64,000 nucleotides of DNA from CAYTGM01 sp964437365 (GTDB taxonomy: Bacteria; Sumerlaeota; Sumerlaeia; SLMS01), in NCBI GenBank assembly GCA_964437365.1, contig CAYTGM010000002.1, positions 310,001 through 374,000 of the forward strand. The letters are read 5' to 3'. Made by a program: the position numbers and the translations under genes. Position 1 is the stretch's first letter, and each line of letters starts with the position of its first letter. Shown here piece by piece: positions 36,708 to 45,241 of this stretch. Below the pieces are notes generated by a model. The model saw only the letters and a program-made list of their open reading frames with translations, had not been told where the DNA came from and made no database searches.

Positions 36708-38045
36708 TTACTGTTGGCCAATAAATGGGCCCCAGTCAGGGACACGATTGGCTCCAGATGTGGTAATCTGATTCTGTTGAGAGCCATCATCAAGCATAAT
36801 GTAGAGCTGATAGCGTCCGGAGCGATCTGATGAGAAGATCAGGTGAGTTCCGTTTGGTGCCCAGGAAGGACTCTCGTTGTTGCGTTTCCCCTGAGTCAGA
36901 CGGCGAATATTCGAACCGTCAGCATCGCAAACGTATATATCATTGATTGAATTCTGGCGAGAAACAAAGGCCAGACGTGTGCCATCGGGAGACCAGGAGA
37001 CGGCATCGTTCCAGCTCCCAAGACGCGTCAGCTGACGCTTCTGAGAACCATTCGCATTCATTGAGAAGAGGTGGACTCCGCCAGCTTCATTTGATGTATA
37101 GGCAATCCGGGTTCCATCGGGCGACCACGCAGGCGAACCCTCTGTTGCCTTTGTGCGCGTCAGCCGTTGAAGGTTTTTGCCATCGCGTTGCACCGTATAG
37201 ATTTCAGAGTTTCCGTCCTTGCTCAAGACGAGAGCGATGCGTCGTGCCGCAGGACTCCATGCAGGGCTATGGTTTGTTCCTCCATAAGCGGCAATAGTCC
37301 AGATCGATCCCGGGTTAAAGCGGAGTGCACTGTCCGGTACCAGCTGCATCCCATAAATATTGGCTCGATTCCCATGATAGGAGAGAAAGTACTGCTCCGT
37401 ACCATTTGATCCCCAGGTTGGGTTCGTTGCAATCTTGTTGAAATTCGTCACCGTCTTAGCGCCAAAGCCGTCCCAGTCACAGATCGCGATTTCCCGTGTG
37501 CCCGGAACCTGCTCGGTCACGAAAAGAATCTTCGTGCGACAGGCGCCTTCGATGCCATGAATCTGAAGAATAATCGCATCTGATACCTGGTGCGCCAAGT
37601 CTCTCATACGCGCAACCGATCCGGAAAACTTGCGGTTCAGTACCAGGCGCTGAGAAGGAATGTCGTAAAGAAGTGCAGAGATCTGAAGCTGACCATTTGA
37701 TTCCTGCAGGTTGCCCATCAGGTAATACTGCGCACCGATCTTTTCGCGCCAGAACTCAAAGTTGATGCTTTTGCGACGATGATCGATGATATTCTGACGA
37801 TTCGCCATGGTTTGATCTTCAGGCGGGCTGAATAAACCACTCAGCCTTAGATCATTGCGAATAATACGCGGGATTGTTTCGGTATCAAGCGACGTCCCTG
37901 TGCTGTTAAAGGGAACAATCGCGATCACCGGCTGGCGGTAAGAAACATTGGGTTTCACGGTGGGCCAGCGCTGCGGGTTTTGAGCGGATATGAATCCAGG
38001 GGTAATCAGCAGGAGCGAAACGAACAAGAGCAGGTATTTGGTCAT
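36708..38045 (-). CDS. tolB: TolB-like beta-propeller protein
   Basis: 445 aa with a Sec signal peptide (about 1-22, ending ISAQ). The N-terminal domain (VIAIVPFNSTGTS, RNDLRLSGLF, KIGAQYYLMGNL, LAHQVSDAIILQIHGIEGACRTKILFV) is that of TolB. The C-terminal part is a six-bladed propeller with blades of the form SPAWSPDGTRIAY..(S/N)..., five clear copies. TolB is the periplasmic partner of Pal in the Tol-Pal envelope system. No pal, tolA, tolQ or tolR is adjacent, which leaves some doubt about strict orthology. Confidence 0.87.
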   Translation of the reverse strand: MTKYLLLFVSLLLITPGFISAQNPQRWPTVKPNVSYRQPVIAIVPFNSTGTSLDTETIPRIIRNDLRLSGLFSPPEDQTMANRQNIIDHRRKSINFEFWREKIGAQYYLMGNLQESNGQLQISALLYDIPSQRLVLNRKFSGSVARMRDLAHQVSDAIILQIHGIEGACRTKILFVTEQVPGTREIAICDWDGFGAKTVTNFNKIATNPTWGSNGTEQYFLSYHGNRANIYGMQLVPDSALRFNPGSIWTIAAYGGTNHSPAWSPAARRIALVLSKDGNSEIYTVQRDGKNLQRLTRTKATEGSPAWSPDGTRIAYTSNEAGGVHLFSMNANGSQKRQLTRLGSWNDAVSWSPDGTRLAFVSRQNSINDIYVCDADGSNIRRLTQGKRNNESPSWAPNGTHLIFSSDRSGRYQLYIMLDDGSQQNQITTSGANRVPDWGPFIGQQ

Positions 38046-38177
38046 GGATCATCCTAGTTTTTGTAATTCAAGATCAAATTAATAGAACTTCCCTTTCCCT
38101 TCACGTCTGACCGTGATGAAAATCAACAGGAAACCACGGAATCACATCAAAGTCAGACAATCAGAGGACTGAGCAGC

Positions 38178-38708
38178 TTGATTACACGTTTGCTGAAGAA
38201 TCTCATCGGGCGAAAACCGCTCACCTCGCTCGACTTTCTGGCCATGAGCACCGATGAAAAAGGGCGCTGGGGCGAGGAAATCATCTTCAAAGAACTGCAT
38301 CAGCAGCGCTATCGCCTCCGCTCGGTGCGCTATGAGATCAAAGATATTGGGGAGATCGACCTGATCTTTTCCCATAAAACCCATCTGTTGTTCTGTGAGG
38401 TCAAGGTTCGCGACCACGAGGATCCGAACCCCTGGGCTGAAGCGCTCGATAAAGAGCGCATCCAGCGCGTGGTGCAAACCGCCAGCCATTACCTGCGTAC
38501 CACGAGACAGCTTCCCGTCAGTATTCGCTTCGATGCCTTTGTTGTGCATCTTAACGCTGAGGAGGCGAGCTGGGAGATCGAACGACTCGAGAACTATATC
38601 AATCCAAGGACAGTGCCAGGGTGGTATGGTCTGACTATCGAGGAAGTGGAGGAGATCGATCGTACCGGCCGCGTCCCGCGAAAGTTTCTTCCGCCAGCAG
38701 GGGAGTGA
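38178..38708 (+). CDS. yraN: YraN/UPF0102 family (putative endonuclease-fold protein)
   Basis: 176 aa; the start is TTG with GAGGA upstream. Family core: GRWGEEIIFKELHQQRYRL, then DIGEIDLIFSH and LLFCEVKVRDHED, matching the E...GEIDLI...FVEVK restriction-endonuclease-like motif, and the AL.KERIQRVVQTASHYL helix. An N-terminal extension of about 30 and a C-terminal extension of about 40 residues are longer than usual. Cellular role unproven. Confidence 0.85.
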   Translation: MITRLLKNLIGRKPLTSLDFLAMSTDEKGRWGEEIIFKELHQQRYRLRSVRYEIKDIGEIDLIFSHKTHLLFCEVKVRDHEDPNPWAEALDKERIQRVVQTASHYLRTTRQLPVSIRFDAFVVHLNAEEASWEIERLENYINPRTVPGWYGLTIEEVEEIDRTGRVPRKFLPPAGE

Positions 38709-39784
38709 ACATATGTCACTTTGCATTCGAATTTGCTGATTCGATGTGTGCGGCGAAAGCAATGCAGGAGGTGTCGTCACGGAAAAAATGAGTTGATTGC
38801 CGGAGGCAATCCTTGGAGTGCGGTGGCCCTGACTCGAGGCAAGCCCTGAATAGACGAATTCTGGTTCTGCTGTGACCAATAACGAGCGGAACCCCTGAGG
38901 TTTTGAATGATCGAGCCGTCAGGGCCGGCTCTTAACAAAGCTGTGTCAGGGCCACAGCACGCCAAAGAGTTATTCACACTAAGTGCATAGATAGATATCT
39001 ATCTTGTTCAGAAGAAATGTGCATCAATCGCTCAAACCAGCAGAATAATCTATCGTGTTTCTTCCAACGTATGATACACGGCTAACCAATGCCCTTAAAG
39101 GGCGACACATTGCAGCCTGGTGTAAAGTCGTACAACGCCTGCGCGTTGATCGACGTCGCCTCAGGAAGAGGAACTCAATCAACGGAGCGCTGAAGGTGCG
39201 ACACAACCTGTCTATCTCGCGGGGCTTCTAAGCGCCTGTTCAAAATCCATAGCTTTCCAACCCCTGCAACCGCTTTCAATAATCATCTCCCAACCCTGTC
39301 TACCTTGTTCCATCCTGCTTGCAGCCTGCTTCTTACCTGCTTCCCAATGCAGGTTGCATGCAGCTCGTAAGCAACTTGCAACCAGCTATATCAGGTTTTG
39401 TCCTCGACTCGAGTTACTTCAACTCGACCAGAAGACGTCAATATTCACAGCGAAAGCGCGCGTTTTCTGGCGGATATTGATGGGGAAGCAGATGGGGTGA
39501 GGAGGGATTCAAAGTGCGCAACGCCAATGCGGATGACGCAGCAAGCGGTTGCAGGGGGAGGTCAAATCAATCAGGTAGGGTGATTTGGGATCCTTCTGAG
39601 ATTCTCTGCTTGCAATTTTGTTGGTTGTCGAGTGAATGGGCGTGTGCAAGCAAAGAAGTCGATCATTGTAAAAAAGCACATGTGAATGCTCCGAAACTTG
39701 AACTCGATCAATATGAGTCCAAGAAAACTATTGAGAGTTTTGGTTGATAATCTCCCATTTTGTTTAGTCCTTCAGAGAGTATAA
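38709..39784. repeat. Gene-free region with decayed intergenic repeats
   Basis: 1,076 bp without a credible gene. 38,800-38,960 has GGAGTGCGGTGGCC and inverted GC-rich words (AGGGCCGG, CAGGGCC). 39,090-39,230 begins with CCCTTAAAGGG and has two GCGACACA words about 100 bp apart. From memory, similar palindromic non-coding elements are widespread in Planctomycetes-like genomes. 39,290-39,395 is a TGCA-rich element shared with 17.5 and 62.6 kb. The last 300 bp show nothing I can name. Confidence 0.5.
39290..39395. repeat. TGCA-rich intergenic element, copy 2
   Basis: Dense TGCAGG, TTGCATGCAG and CCTGCTT words, ending in AAGCAACTTGCAACC. Copies with the same core AAGCAA(C/G)TT(G/C)CAA lie near 17,530-17,590 (inverted) and 62,615-62,705. 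Confidence 0.5.
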
Positions 39785-41374
39785 ATGAATAGAAAGCTCA
39801 AATCGAGAGAGCAGAAGAAGGTTTTTCAGCTGAATATATTCTTACTAAAGACAGAGATCAAATCATGGAACGAGGCAGTTGATGAAAAAGCTGGTGCTGA
39901 GAAAAAACTGGCTTCAGAATTGGGGTGGACTGGAGGGGTATACTATCGCCAAACTCCATTGAAGAACCCTGATTGGAAGACAGATTTTTTAGATAAAGTT
40001 GCGGAGGAAAAACTTGAACTAAAGGGTAACGCAAGTACTGCGGCGCTTCTCTTTATGGAAGTGAATCATCGTATATTCGTTCTTACGTTTGGTAGTGGTC
40101 GATACTTGTTAAAGAGAGAATACGTGGAGCCCGATTTTGGAGTCAGAGTCGTAATAAATCGCGTTAGAAGCGAAAGTATTAAGGCGCTTTCAATTAAGCA
40201 ATTTGAACAGCAACTCATGAAGAAGACTGAGGAGGCGACGAGGGAGACTGAGATAGATGACTTTGATGTGGACAAGAGAAGAGATGTTGTTAGTGGATTG
40301 ACTGGAACTCCTGAAGATTCAGCATTTGCAAAGAAGATATCGGGGGCAGATGGGCTTATCCTTCGAAAAAAAATGAACCCGAAGAAAGATTTGCCAAAAG
40401 TACTAAAGGAGATATTGAGAGCATACAAAGAGGAGCCGCCTGAAATCTTCAAATGGGTACTAAGAATACGGCCAATAAGTGATGCTTCCCTAATCGAAGA
40501 ATATCAGAACAAGTTACTTGCGAGCATCAGAAAAAAAACTGATTCTGTTGTCTTCGACCTTCCGGACCATATATCAGAGGAAGAATGCAAATCTTTCGGT
40601 TATGGAGGAGGCGAGCCTAAAGAGGATCTCTGTATAGATCATTGGTTGAAGACTTGTCCTAGTCCTAATATAGTTGAAATCAAGGATCGTTCGATTTCCA
40701 TTCTCATGGAGAATGGTGAAACAGTGCAACTACGACCTATTGATCTCTGTTCTTGGGATACCGATAACAAGAAGACTAAAGAGGTAGTAGTCCTCGCCTC
40801 TGGCCATTGGTATAGAATACGAAAGGATTTCGTTGAAGATGTGGAAGCATTTCTAGATTCCGCTCGAAAGCAAACTATAAATATTACATTTCCGAAAGCA
40901 GCGAGTGAGAAAGGAAAAACTGCTGAAGAGAACTATTTGGATTTACTTGTTGAAAAGAATAGTCAAAATGTAGTTAAGTATCATGGAGGGTCCAAAGTTC
41001 ACTCTCAAGGAGATGAAGTTGAAGCTTGCGACGTCTTTATCAATCGATGTTATTTTGGACATGCCAAAATCTGGAAAGGATCTCAATCATTTAGCGCGTT
41101 GATGAAACAAGGCGAGAATGCCGCCGAAATAATGCTAAAAGACGAAAAATATCGAGAAGGTTTAAGTATTGCCTTAAAGAAGCTTTGTGGATCAAGTATA
41201 GACGGTATCCCGCGAGACTTTGCACCTTCAAGATTCGGCGTCTGCTTTATTCTGATACGAAGAGCAACTCGTGAAATACCATTCTTCAGTAAGCTATCTT
41301 TCTATAGGTCTGGGGAAGGAATCAAATCTCTTGGGTATAGACTTGCATTTAGAGAAGTTAAATTAAGAAGTTGA
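39785..41374 (+). CDS. TIGR04141/DUF6119 sporadically distributed protein
   Basis: 529 aa, usual length for the family. Recognised by the segments VFQLNIFLLK near the N-terminus, FVLTFGSGRYLL, PDFGVRVVINRV, the acidic then basic DFDVDKRRDVVSGLTG stretch, and a C-terminal KIWKGSQSFSALMKQGENAAEIM region. The family is scattered across bacteria, often beside restriction or other defence genes; its activity is not established to my knowledge. A+T-richer composition than the flanking housekeeping genes suggests acquisition. It is the first gene of a likely defence island with TerB/BRCT, Mrr-like and AbiE genes. Confidence 0.8.
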   Translation: MNRKLKSREQKKVFQLNIFLLKTEIKSWNEAVDEKAGAEKKLASELGWTGGVYYRQTPLKNPDWKTDFLDKVAEEKLELKGNASTAALLFMEVNHRIFVLTFGSGRYLLKREYVEPDFGVRVVINRVRSESIKALSIKQFEQQLMKKTEEATRETEIDDFDVDKRRDVVSGLTGTPEDSAFAKKISGADGLILRKKMNPKKDLPKVLKEILRAYKEEPPEIFKWVLRIRPISDASLIEEYQNKLLASIRKKTDSVVFDLPDHISEEECKSFGYGGGEPKEDLCIDHWLKTCPSPNIVEIKDRSISILMENGETVQLRPIDLCSWDTDNKKTKEVVVLASGHWYRIRKDFVEDVEAFLDSARKQTINITFPKAASEKGKTAEENYLDLLVEKNSQNVVKYHGGSKVHSQGDEVEACDVFINRCYFGHAKIWKGSQSFSALMKQGENAAEIMLKDEKYREGLSIALKKLCGSSIDGIPRDFAPSRFGVCFILIRRATREIPFFSKLSFYRSGEGIKSLGYRLAFREVKLRS

Positions 41375-41441
41375 GATGTCGAAAAGTTGAATCGTAATAT
41401 AGCTTTAGTCATTGTGCATAGAGTGTATGTAGCCAATGAAA

Positions 41442-42341
41442 TTATTCTACCAACGAGTCCCAAAAATCAATCTCATTGATAAGGGCAATGCGGTGTCCTT
41501 GCCTACGGAGTTCTTGGGCTCTCTCAACTTTTCGTCCATAACAACTATAGCACCAGCATTTGTTTCCGTCCGCGCCAATGATCAAGTAGTCAACCTTCGG
41601 ACTGAGGCCACTGTTTATTTCTCCACCTGCTCGTTGAATAGCTGTCTGTACTTCTTTACGTGTGACCCTGAATTTCCCCGTTACACAAAAGCTCTTCCCT
41701 TCGAATTCTAATTCGGGGTTCATGCTACATATACCTGATAGGGTGATTGATTTCACATCTATAGACTTGCCCTCTTCTGGGTGAGCGAATGCAGAGAACC
41801 AGTCCCTGAGTAACTGATGCTCTTTTTCAGCTATGAATCCGTCATCCAAGACACCCGAAATCAAAGAATCAATTTCGTCGAAGGGCCAGTGTCCTCTGAG
41901 ATCTTCATGGTCATCAATCCAGTTTTGAAGGGATATCAATTCGTCCGTCGAAACTTTCTGATCTGCGACTATCCCTTTCAGAATGCCGTTTAGAACCTGG
42001 AGTGAGCTTGAAACGTAATCGTAGTACCCCCCTCGTTCCCGCATTGCTTTCCCGACGAACCACATGATATCTTGCAGTTCATCGTCCGTGATTACACCAT
42101 CAGCTACTGCCTTTCCGATACAATCTTCTACTTCAATGAAAGGGTGTCGTCGGAATATTTCCCTGTGCCTTGCGAAGTATGATTCCAAAGCCAGCTTTTC
42201 AGATTCGTCTATCACACCGTCTGAGCGAAACCCAGCTATCATACCTTCTAACGTTGCTAGAGCAGTGTGAACTCTCTGGCGGGAAGTAGCTGGTGAAGAT
42301 TCAAGAGACTCGAATTCCATGGGGTCTTCCTCCATATTCAT
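41442..42341 (-). CDS. TerB-like repeat + BRCT domain protein
   Basis: 299 aa. Residues about 20-200 contain four acidic helix-pair units with DGVIDESE, DGVITDDE, DQKVSTDE and DGFIAEKE, like TerB/TerB-like metal-binding repeats. The C-terminal 85 residues are a BRCT domain of the DNA-ligase-LigA type (FEGKSFCVTGKFRVTRKEVQ, AGGEINSGLSPKVDYLIIG) with an inserted CWCYSC Cys cluster. It may bind DNA breaks or phosphoproteins; function unknown. It converges with TIGR04141 and precedes the Mrr-like gene on the opposite side, within the putative defence island. Confidence 0.78.
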   Translation of the reverse strand: MNMEEDPMEFESLESSPATSRQRVHTALATLEGMIAGFRSDGVIDESEKLALESYFARHREIFRRHPFIEVEDCIGKAVADGVITDDELQDIMWFVGKAMRERGGYYDYVSSSLQVLNGILKGIVADQKVSTDELISLQNWIDDHEDLRGHWPFDEIDSLISGVLDDGFIAEKEHQLLRDWFSAFAHPEEGKSIDVKSITLSGICSMNPELEFEGKSFCVTGKFRVTRKEVQTAIQRAGGEINSGLSPKVDYLIIGADGNKCWCYSCYGRKVERAQELRRQGHRIALINEIDFWDSLVE

Positions 42342-42418
42342 ATCTTCGGCATTCTTCAGATCTTTATCTTTATCGTTACGATCATCGAATTTTACCCAAA
42401 TGGATCAAGGCAAAACCT

Positions 42419-43282
42419 TCAGCTATACCCTAGAAACTCCGTCTCCTCTTCGCTCAAGCTTTGCGAGTGGTTACAGCCTTTGCTATAGTTGAGGCATCCC
42501 CAGAAGCGTTGCTTGGGGTCGCTTCGTTGGTGACGTAGTTTGAGCGGAATTTTGCAATTAGGGCAGCGGGGAATCTCAAGTATCGCTTTGTTGCTTTTTC
42601 TCGCTTCTTGAATGAGTCGTTGTGTGAAGTCGAATCGCTTGTCTTCCGGCAGTTCATCTGCTGTTAAGTCTTCACGCACCTCTTCAATCATTTCCATGAT
42701 TCCTGCGCTGTCTATCAGCTGCAGTCTCTTGTTCTTCTCAAACTCTTTGAGAAGTGGTCGGGAAAAGCTCCCGCTCGTAATCAGAATCGCGCCGTCTGCC
42801 TTCTCTCTGCACATCAGTCCGTAGATCTCTCTGGCGGTATTGACAGTAATCCTAGCCAGGCTGTGGTGTTTACACTGAACGAGAAACTTCTTCCCCTCTT
42901 TGTGAAGGACGAGGTCGACCCCTCCATCGGGACTTCCAATGAGACTCTTGCGAAGAACGTCATACCCATGCAGCGTATAGAGGCAACCGATCATGGTTTC
43001 AAAGTCCCACCAGTCGAGAGCCTTGATTCTCTCGTTCGACAAATCCCGACGCATCAGCATCCGCCGCGCTTCTTCAAACATGAGCGCCATCATGCAGAAG
43101 AAGGTCAGGCCATAAATAGACATCGTCAAAATCAGAATATCATGGCCTATGTATGGGAAGTAGACAATGTGCCAGATGATGAGCGGTGTAAGAGGAATCG
43201 CAAAGAGAACAATCTCAGAAAGTGTTGCGAACCTTCGCAATAGCTTGACGAAGATGATACCCAGTCGATCAGAGAATCCCAT
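42419..43282 (-). CDS. Membrane-anchored Mrr-like restriction endonuclease with zinc finger
   Basis: 287 aa. Two hydrophobic segments (about 22-45 and 50-70) precede an Mrr_cat nuclease domain: WDFETMIGCLYTLHGYDVLR, GGVDLVLHKEGKKFLVQCKHH (the D...QxK catalytic pair) and GAILITSGSFS. A topoisomerase-type C4 zinc finger ends the protein (CPNCKIPLKL...GCLNYSKGC). Members of this group are proposed to cut modified or foreign DNA. The membrane anchor would place the nuclease at the inner face of the membrane. Target unknown. Confidence 0.87.
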   Translation of the reverse strand: MGFSDRLGIIFVKLLRRFATLSEIVLFAIPLTPLIIWHIVYFPYIGHDILILTMSIYGLTFFCMMALMFEEARRMLMRRDLSNERIKALDWWDFETMIGCLYTLHGYDVLRKSLIGSPDGGVDLVLHKEGKKFLVQCKHHSLARITVNTAREIYGLMCREKADGAILITSGSFSRPLLKEFEKNKRLQLIDSAGIMEMIEEVREDLTADELPEDKRFDFTQRLIQEARKSNKAILEIPRCPNCKIPLKLRHQRSDPKQRFWGCLNYSKGCNHSQSLSEEETEFLGYS

Positions 43283-43492
43283 CAGAAGAAGCCCCCTGGT
43301 TTGTCAAAGGATAGAGTCGAATACCAGGGATAGGATAATAATTCTCTTGAAGAGTCGAGCAGTACTTTGGATTCTCCAGTTTAACATCTTCATCCATCCT
43401 GATCTATCTGTGGCTTTGTCATAGAATGATCCTGTAACTTCTTAGTAGTGAGGGAGAAGCTACGTGAACCGTTTAAGATCAGGTCGTTTTCC

Positions 43493-43541
43493 TTGACAAA
43501 GTGTCGTTTCTTGCAGTCTATGTCCACTTAGGTTGGACATA
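43493..43541 (+). promoter_or_regulatory. Promoter and palindromic operator of abiE operon
   Basis: TTGACA at 43493-43498 is a consensus -35. The -10 would fall at about 43516-43521 and overlaps a perfect 8-bp inverted repeat, TATGTCCA (43519-43526) and TGGACATA (43534-43541), with a 7-base spacer. AbiEi antitoxins repress their own promoters by binding inverted repeats, so this is the expected operator. It lies 12 bp before the GTG start of abiEi. Confidence 0.72.
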
Positions 43542-43552
43542 GGCCACAAAAA

Positions 43553-44218
43553 GTGATTGGTACTAACGCAAAAACTCAACAACTCAGAGATCTCATCCCT
43601 CAGGATGTTTTTGATTATCAGTATCTGACATCGATTCTGCAAGGCTACGAGAAGCCTCGTGATAAGATTAAGTCACTTGTTGATGGTGGTGATATCGTTC
43701 GTATCCGGAAGGGGTTGTATGTCTTCAACAAAGCGATGAGACATCAGCCTCTCTCGAGGGAGTTGCTGGCAAATTTGATCTATGGTCCATCGTATATCAG
43801 CTGCGAATATGCACTTTCCTATTATCAAATTATCCCAGAGGCTGCTCACACTGTCACTTCAGTTTCGACCGGTCGATCACGCTCCTACGAAACACCCGTT
43901 GGAAACTTTACTTATAGTCAGTTGAATCAGAAGAGATACCCCGTGGGTGTAACTTTGCAGGAAAGCGCAAAGATTCCATTCTTGATTGCGACTCCGGAAA
44001 AGGCGCTTGTTGACCGAGTTTGGATAGACAAGAGAATTACCGGAATATCGCAGAAAGAGTGTGAGTCTTTTCTCCTTGAAGATCTTCGCATAGATACAGA
44101 AACGATCACGACTTTCAATCACAATCTTCTCGAAGAGATTGACAGGGCTTACTCTTCTCGAAAGGTCAGGACTCTGGTAGCAACCTTGAAGAAGATGGCG
44201 AGGAATCAGAATGCATAG
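43553..44218 (+). CDS. abiEi: Type IV toxin-antitoxin antitoxin AbiEi family
   Basis: 221 aa, GTG start. The N-terminal winged-helix segment (LTSILQGYEKPRDKIKSLVDGGDIVRIRKGLYVFN) is the DNA-binding domain. The C-terminal part (ISCEYALSYYQIIPE, TSVSTGRSRSYETPVGNFTYSQL, IATPEKALVDRVW) is the AbiEi C-terminal domain. It acts as repressor and antidote to AbiEii. It overlaps the toxin gene by 8 bp, as is typical. Abortive phage defence or plasmid/island maintenance is the known role of the pair. Confidence 0.9.
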   Translation: MIGTNAKTQQLRDLIPQDVFDYQYLTSILQGYEKPRDKIKSLVDGGDIVRIRKGLYVFNKAMRHQPLSRELLANLIYGPSYISCEYALSYYQIIPEAAHTVTSVSTGRSRSYETPVGNFTYSQLNQKRYPVGVTLQESAKIPFLIATPEKALVDRVWIDKRITGISQKECESFLLEDLRIDTETITTFNHNLLEEIDRAYSSRKVRTLVATLKKMARNQNA

Positions 44219-45071
44219 CGCTGTTGAGCTGATGCTAGCAAAATTTGCCTGTGAGACCACAGGTGACTATGTCAATGCCCTTAGGGAAATTCTTCAAGAA
44301 CTGGCACTTCTAGGTCTATGGAGAGCTAAGTTTTTTGAACACGCAGCATTCTACGGAGGGACTGCTCTTCGCATTCTGTACGATCTGGATCGCTTTTCTG
44401 AAGATCTTGATTTTTCACTCCTTGAACCACAGGAAGACTTCCGTCTCGATGTCTATGCAGACTCTCTTCAGAAGGAAATAGCCGCTTTTGGTTTCGAAGT
44501 AGAATTTGAAACACGAAAGAGAAGGTCTGCAATTGATTCTGCTTTTCTCAAGACAAATACCTATGAGCAGCTGATTAACATACGTGTTGGCAAGAACCTT
44601 CTTTCTGATTTCCATCAGAGACGTTTACTCAAGATCAAGTTGGAAGTGGATACAGATCCTCCGCCAAAGTTTCAAACAGAGATGAGGTACCTCCTGAATC
44701 CAATCCCTTTTGCGGTTCGCAGCTATTCTCTTCCAGATCTCTTTGCAGGAAAAATGCATGCGATTCTCTGTCGCAATTGGAAGAATCGCGTTAAAGGGAG
44801 AGACTGGTATGATCTCGTCTGGTATATCTCTAATCATCCTCAATTGAATCTTGAGCACCTGGAAGAGAGGATGCGCCATTCTGGAGATTACCAGAATGAT
44901 CTTAAGTTGAGTCTCGAGGCTTTGCTCGAGCTGCTCCACGAAAAGATTGACGATGTAAACTTGGAGCAGGCGAAAAGCGAAGTCCAGCCTTTCTTGAGAA
45001 ACCCGGAAACTGTTGCGATCTGGTCGAAAGAGTTCTTTCATCAGGTGATCGAGAGGATTGAGGCGGATTGA
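44211..45071 (+). CDS. abiEii: Type IV toxin AbiEii/AbiGii nucleotidyltransferase
   Basis: 286 aa. Nucleotidyltransferase motifs are intact: FYGGTALRI (GG[S/T]) followed by DRFSEDLDFSL (paired Asp), a KIKLEVDTDPP strand, and the KGRDWYDLVWYI motif. AbiEii-type toxins transfer nucleotides from NTPs to RNA and stop growth until countered by AbiEi. The full set of motifs suggests the toxin is active. Confidence 0.9.
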   Translation: MHSAVELMLAKFACETTGDYVNALREILQELALLGLWRAKFFEHAAFYGGTALRILYDLDRFSEDLDFSLLEPQEDFRLDVYADSLQKEIAAFGFEVEFETRKRRSAIDSAFLKTNTYEQLINIRVGKNLLSDFHQRRLLKIKLEVDTDPPPKFQTEMRYLLNPIPFAVRSYSLPDLFAGKMHAILCRNWKNRVKGRDWYDLVWYISNHPQLNLEHLEERMRHSGDYQNDLKLSLEALLELLHEKIDDVNLEQAKSEVQPFLRNPETVAIWSKEFFHQVIERIEAD

Positions 45072-45241
45072 TTGCAGGCATTTCTGCTGGTCTTTGACAT
45101 CGCATGGTGGATTCTTCGAAGCCAAATGGGGGTAACAAGATGTGTTTCGGATCACTCTAGATATCCTTTCTGCCTCAACGAAGAGGACTCGATCCGTCAA
45201 AAACTCCTCGACCATCCCATCGGGTCATGTTTTCATCCACT

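Noticed and set aside
39398..39747. Two overlapping small plus-strand frames in the gene-free region
   Set aside because: No start signals, biased composition, lie in repeat-rich DNA.
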